Shown here: piece by piece, positions 60,632-64,000 of the stretch
Layout: each line of letters opens with the position of its first letter
Numbering within the stretch: position 1 is the first letter of the stretch
From: Streptomyces tsukubensis
Lineage (GTDB): Bacteria > Actinomycetota > Actinomycetes > Streptomycetales > Streptomycetaceae
NCBI RefSeq assembly: GCF_003932715.1
Contig: NZ_CP020700.1
Location: 2,750,501 to 2,814,500, forward strand
Length of the DNA: 64,000 nucleotides
Direction of reading: 5' to 3'
Program-made: the position numbers and the translations under genes
Notes under the pieces: model-generated
Seen by the model: only the letters and a program-made list of their open reading frames with translations
Databases searched by the model: none
Told to the model about the DNA's origin: nothing

Positions 60632-60837
60632 ACCCGTCCCGTCGTCATGGATTCGGTTCACCTGTCGGCCCCCCACCGGCGGGCGGACGGGTGAACAGAC
60701 GAACGGCGGAGCGGCCACCCGGACCGCGCCCGCCGGGGCCGGGACCGGCGCGTACCCGCCCGTACGGCCGGTACGCCCCCGGGTTCCGCGCCCTCCGGCC
60801 AGTCCCCCCTTGCCCGCCCTCGGCGAAAGCGACCAGA

Positions 60838-61770
60838 GTGAGCAGCCAGACGATCTCCCCACCGATGCCGACGGGCATCGGCGGCCCCTCGGGAGCCCGC
60901 GCCGAAACCCCACGTGAGCTGGCCCTGCGCCATGGGCTCACGGTCAGCGGGGAACGCCCGACGCTGCCCGGTTACGTACGGCAGCTCTGGGCCCGGCGCC
61001 ACTTCATCACCGCGTTCGCCACCGCCAAGACCCACGCCCAGTACAGCCAGGCCAAGCTCGGCCAGCTGTGGCAGCTGGTGACCCCGCTGCTGAACGCGGC
61101 GGTCTACTACTTCATCTTCGGCATCCTGCTCGGGACCAGCAAGGACGTCCCGGACTTCGTGCCGTTCCTGGTCACCGGGGTGTTCATCTGGACCTTCACC
61201 TCGAATTCGGTCATGGCGGGGACCCGGGCGGTCACCGGGAACATCGGGCTGGTCCGCGCGCTCCACTTCCCCCGGGCGTCCCTGCCGATCGCCCTGGCGA
61301 TGCAGCAGTTCCAGCAGCTGCTGTTCTCCATGGGCGTCCTGACCGTCATCCTGGTGGGCTTCGGACAGCTCCCGCAGGCGTCCTGGCTGCTGGTCCTGCC
61401 CGCGCTCGCGCTCCAGACCGTGTTCAACACCGGAGTCGCGATGATGGTGGCCCGGATCTCGGCGCACACGCCCGATGTGGCCCAGCTCATGCCCTTCGTC
61501 CTGCGTACCTGGATGTACTCGTCGGGTGTGATGTGGAGCATCTCCACCGTCCTGAGGGGCCATGACCTGCCGGAGTGGGTCATGCTTGGCCTGCAGTACA
61601 ACCCGGCGGCGGTCTACATCGACCTGGTGCGCTTCGCACTGATCGACAGCTACACCTCGGCCCAGCTTCCGCCGCACGTCTGGGCGGTCGCCCTCGGCTG
61701 GGCCGCGCTCTTCGGGGTGGGCGGATTCATGTACTTCTGGAAGGCGGAGGAGCGGTACGGCCGTGGCTGA
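60838..61770 (+). CDS. Polysaccharide/teichoic-acid ABC exporter, permease (TagG/Wzm-like)
   Basis: 310 residues from the GTG at 60838. After a cytoplasmic N-terminus (VRQLWARRHFITAFATAKTH) six transmembrane segments of the ABC-2 type follow (GQLWQLVTPLLNAAVYYFIFG is typical of TagG/Wzm). It exports an undecaprenyl-linked cell-wall or surface polysaccharide together with the ATPase encoded next. The last codons overlap that gene by 8 bases, showing coupling. Confidence 0.87.
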   Translation: MSSQTISPPMPTGIGGPSGARAETPRELALRHGLTVSGERPTLPGYVRQLWARRHFITAFATAKTHAQYSQAKLGQLWQLVTPLLNAAVYYFIFGILLGTSKDVPDFVPFLVTGVFIWTFTSNSVMAGTRAVTGNIGLVRALHFPRASLPIALAMQQFQQLLFSMGVLTVILVGFGQLPQASWLLVLPALALQTVFNTGVAMMVARISAHTPDVAQLMPFVLRTWMYSSGVMWSISTVLRGHDLPEWVMLGLQYNPAAVYIDLVRFALIDSYTSAQLPPHVWAVALGWAALFGVGGFMYFWKAEERYGRG

Positions 61771-62614
61771 GAACCTGATGACGACAGCGGACCGAGTGCA
61801 GACCCCGGCCGGTTCGGTCCCGGAGCGGGTCCCGACGGTCGTCGTGGACGGGGTCCACATCAAGTACCGGGTGAACGGCGGCCGCGGCGGCAAGGGCAGC
61901 GCCACCGCCGCACTGAGCCGGCTGATCTCCCGCAAGGAGCGCAAGGCCCGCAAATCGGGCAAGCCCGCGCCGGGCGTACGCGAGGTGCACGCGGTCAAGG
62001 GCGTGACCTTCACCGCGTACAAGGGCGAGGCCATCGGGCTGATCGGCTCCAACGGCTCCGGCAAGTCCACCCTCCTCAAGGCGATCGCCGGACTGCTGCC
62101 CACCGCCGAAGGCCGTGTCTACACCCAGGGCCAGCCGTCCCTCCTCGGAGTGAACGCGGCCCTGATGAGCGACCTCACCGGCGAGCGGAACGTCATCCTC
62201 GGCGGCCTCGCCATGGGCATGACCCGGGATGAGATCCAGCGGGCCTACCAGGGCATCGTCGACTTCTCCGGAATCAACGACAAGGGCGACTTCATCTCGC
62301 TGCCGATGCGGACGTACTCCTCCGGCATGGGCGCCCGGCTGCGGTTCGCGATCGCGGCGGCCAAGAGCCACGACGTCCTGCTGATCGACGAGGCACTGGC
62401 GACCGGTGACGCGAAGTTCCGCCGCCGCAGCCAGGCCCGGATCACCGAACTGCGCAAGGAGGCCGGCACGGTCTTCCTGGTCAGCCACAGCAACACCACG
62501 ATCACGGAGACCTGCGAGCGGGCCCTGTGGCTGGAGGCGGGAGTCCTGCGGATGGACGGCCCGGCCAAGGAGGTCGTCGCCGCGTACGAGGCCTTCACCA
62601 GCGGCAAGAAGTAA
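61763..62614 (+). CDS. Polysaccharide/teichoic-acid ABC exporter, ATP-binding protein (TagH/Wzt-like)
   Basis: 283 residues from a GTG. Walker A GSNGSGKSTLLKAIAG, the TagH/Wzt signature YSSGMGARLRFAIAAA and Walker B LLIDEALATGD, ending with the H-loop VSHSN. An N-terminal lead of about 40 residues precedes the ABC domain. No C-terminal carbohydrate-binding domain is present, unlike O-antigen Wzt proteins. It energises export by the upstream permease at the inner membrane. Confidence 0.9.
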   Translation: MAENLMTTADRVQTPAGSVPERVPTVVVDGVHIKYRVNGGRGGKGSATAALSRLISRKERKARKSGKPAPGVREVHAVKGVTFTAYKGEAIGLIGSNGSGKSTLLKAIAGLLPTAEGRVYTQGQPSLLGVNAALMSDLTGERNVILGGLAMGMTRDEIQRAYQGIVDFSGINDKGDFISLPMRTYSSGMGARLRFAIAAAKSHDVLLIDEALATGDAKFRRRSQARITELRKEAGTVFLVSHSNTTITETCERALWLEAGVLRMDGPAKEVVAAYEAFTSGKK

Positions 62615-62768
62615 CCGGACCCTTTTTCGGGGCTCGGTTCGCCTCCGGGGCGCTTAAGCCGCGGTCTTCAGTCGATCGTGCTCGGCCGCTCGTTCCTCAC
62701 GGCCTGCGCGCGTTCTCCTTCCAGACCTCGGCGCGCCCCTTCAGCTCACTCGCCTGCCCTCGGGGGCC

Positions 62769-62804
62769 GGCTTCCGCCACCCGGCGCCGGGGGTGGCGGA
62801 AGCC
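62769..62804 (+). terminator. 14-bp hairpin after the exporter operon
   Basis: GGCTTCCGCCACCC (62769-62782) pairs perfectly with GGGTGGCGGAAGCC (62791-62804) around GGCGCCGG. Lies between the exporter and the mannosyltransferase-like gene, so that gene probably has its own promoter. No T tract follows. Confidence 0.75.
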
Positions 62805-62827
62805 GCCAACCGCTACAAAGCGGACTA

Positions 62828-64000
62828 ATGTACCGGGCGATGACTCCGCAACGGATCACCCCCCTGCCCTCGGGCCACCGGCTCTCCCCGCGCCCCGCCC
62901 TGCGCGCCGCGGACGACCACGACACCGCCCGGCCCCGGGACACCGTCGCCCTGGCCGCCGTCTGGGCGGTCACCCGCGCCGGAATGCTCGCCCTGCTGGT
63001 CGTCGACCGGCTCGGTGACAGCGGGGTCGCGGGCGAGGTCCACACCCTCTACCGGGGCTGGTTCGAGCAGCTCGTCCACGGCTCGTTCCCGGTGGACGAC
63101 GTCACCTGGCAGTACCCGCCGGGCGCCGCGCTCGTGCTGCTCTCCCCCGCCGCCCTGCCCTGGCTGACGTACTTCCAGGCCTTCGTCGTGATCGTGCTGG
63201 TCGCCGACGCCACGATCACGCGTGCCCTGGCGCGGGCCGGGCTGCCCGGCGCATGGCTCTGGGTCTGCGCCCTGCCGCTGCTGCTGAACCTGCCGCTGGC
63301 CAGGTACGACGTCCCCGTCACCGCCGTCGCCGTGCTCGGGCTGCTCGCCCTGGCCCGCCGGCCCGGGGCGGGCGGCGCGCTCGCCGGGCTCGGCGCCATG
63401 ATCAAGGTGTGGCCGGTGCTGACGCTGCTGGGGACGCCCCGGGGGCACCGCACCCGGGCCGCCTGGGGCTCGGCCGCCGCCACGGCCGTCGCGCTCCTCG
63501 CCGTACTCGTCCTCTGCTTCGGCCACACCCTCGGCTTTCTGCGGCAGCAGAGCGCGCGGGGCGTCCAGATCGAATCGCTGGGCGGCACCGCGCTCCAGCT
63601 CGCCCGGGCGGTGGGCTGGAGCGGCGAGGTCCGCTATCAGTACGGCGCCTTCGAGTTCGCCGGGCCGTACGTCTCCTCCGTCGCCCGGCTCTCCCTCGCG
63701 CTGACGGCCGCGGCCTTCTGCTGGCTGCTGCTGTGGCGGATCAGGGCCCGGCGGTGGAGCCCGGCGACACCGTACGACGCCGCGTTCACCGCCGTCCTCC
63801 TGTTCACCGTCACCAGCAGGGTGATCAGCCCGCAGTATCTGATCTGGCTGCTGGGGCTGGCCGCGGTCTGCCTCACGGCCCGGACCACCGTCCAGCGCCC
63901 GGCCGCTCTGCTGATGGTCCCGGCGGCGGCGGTCAGCGCCCTGGCGTACCCGTTGCACTACGAGGACGTCATCGACGGGACCCCGCTGGGGTGTGCGCTG
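62828..64000 (+). CDS. GT87/DUF2029-like integral-membrane mannosyltransferase, cut by window end
   Basis: At least 391 codons, open at 64000. ATG 62828 or 62840 (MTPQRITP) may start it. About ten hydrophobic segments are visible, with the family loop WQYPPGAALVLLSPAALPW after an early GWFEQLVHG, and ISPQYLIWLLGLAAV, the usual GT87 late motif. GT87 enzymes use polyprenyl-phosphate mannose to extend cell-envelope glycans; activity here is inferred. Next to a polysaccharide exporter, it fits envelope glycan assembly. Confidence 0.82.
   Translation, partial: MYRAMTPQRITPLPSGHRLSPRPALRAADDHDTARPRDTVALAAVWAVTRAGMLALLVVDRLGDSGVAGEVHTLYRGWFEQLVHGSFPVDDVTWQYPPGAALVLLSPAALPWLTYFQAFVVIVLVADATITRALARAGLPGAWLWVCALPLLLNLPLARYDVPVTAVAVLGLLALARRPGAGGALAGLGAMIKVWPVLTLLGTPRGHRTRAAWGSAAATAVALLAVLVLCFGHTLGFLRQQSARGVQIESLGGTALQLARAVGWSGEVRYQYGAFEFAGPYVSSVARLSLALTAAAFCWLLLWRIRARRWSPATPYDAAFTAVLLFTVTSRVISPQYLIWLLGLAAVCLTARTTVQRPAALLMVPAAAVSALAYPLHYEDVIDGTPLGCAL

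Overview
The window is high-GC actinobacterial DNA, almost certainly from a Streptomyces chromosome. GTG and TTG starts, GTGA/ATGA stop-start overlaps, sugar ABC transporters, TPR-bearing XRE regulators and a block of core genes all point that way. From memory, the order murA - hup - NAD-malic enzyme - HelD-type helicase - anti-sigma/sigma U - ... - ssrA - smpB - C-terminal protease - ftsX - ftsE - ... - prfB - pkaB - pkaA - FHA/FtsK-like protein matches the SCO2943-SCO2983 part of Streptomyces coelicolor. That synteny is recalled, not computed.

Left end (1-4.1 kb), accessory: a type I-E-like CRISPR array of 16 repeats with an exact 61-nt period runs off the left edge, and no cas gene lies in the window. 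Behind it sit a CutA-like gene converging on an XRE/TPR regulator, a GRDP-like gene with a 41-residue ORF, then a detached two-repeat mini-array whose last repeat is cut at nucleotide 22 and fused to the 3' end of an unrecognised gene. 4.1-15.3 kb: a HEAT-like protein, small zinc-ribbon proteins, an SF2 helicase, a secreted serine hydrolase, an XRE regulator with three small cysteine-bearing proteins, a GNAT acetyltransferase, a second CutA, an MFS exporter, tRNA-Cys(GCA) and a P-loop kinase.

15.3-26 kb: a three-subunit molybdenum hydroxylase operon, whose iron-sulfur subunit carries a very long disordered N-terminus, and a sugar operon (lipoprotein, two permeases, GH20 hexosaminidase) preceded by a DasR-type site. 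This suggests N-acetylglucosamine or chitooligosaccharide uptake. 26-36 kb: a DUF3039 protein, YqgE/AlgH, murA, hup, malic enzyme, a HelD-like helicase and a sigU/rsuA-like pair. 36-41 kb: a CGNR protein, a D,D-peptidase-like hydrolase, and a divergent LysR/MFS pair. 40.8-48.1 kb: the trans-translation and division block (ssrA, smpB, C-terminal protease, ftsX, ftsE, prfB), interrupted by a repeat-rich LAETG surface protein and a low-GC orphan.

48-56 kb: two Ser/Thr kinases (pkaB, pkaA), a 1.2-kb repeat-rich interval with no confident gene, and a large FHA plus FtsK/EccC-like protein, together reading as a phospho-signalling neighbourhood. 56-60 kb: a second sugar ABC transporter, one permease of which has a large extracytoplasmic insert. 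60-64 kb: a TetR regulator divergent from a two-gene polysaccharide/teichoic-acid ABC exporter, then a GT87-like mannosyltransferase cut by the window end.
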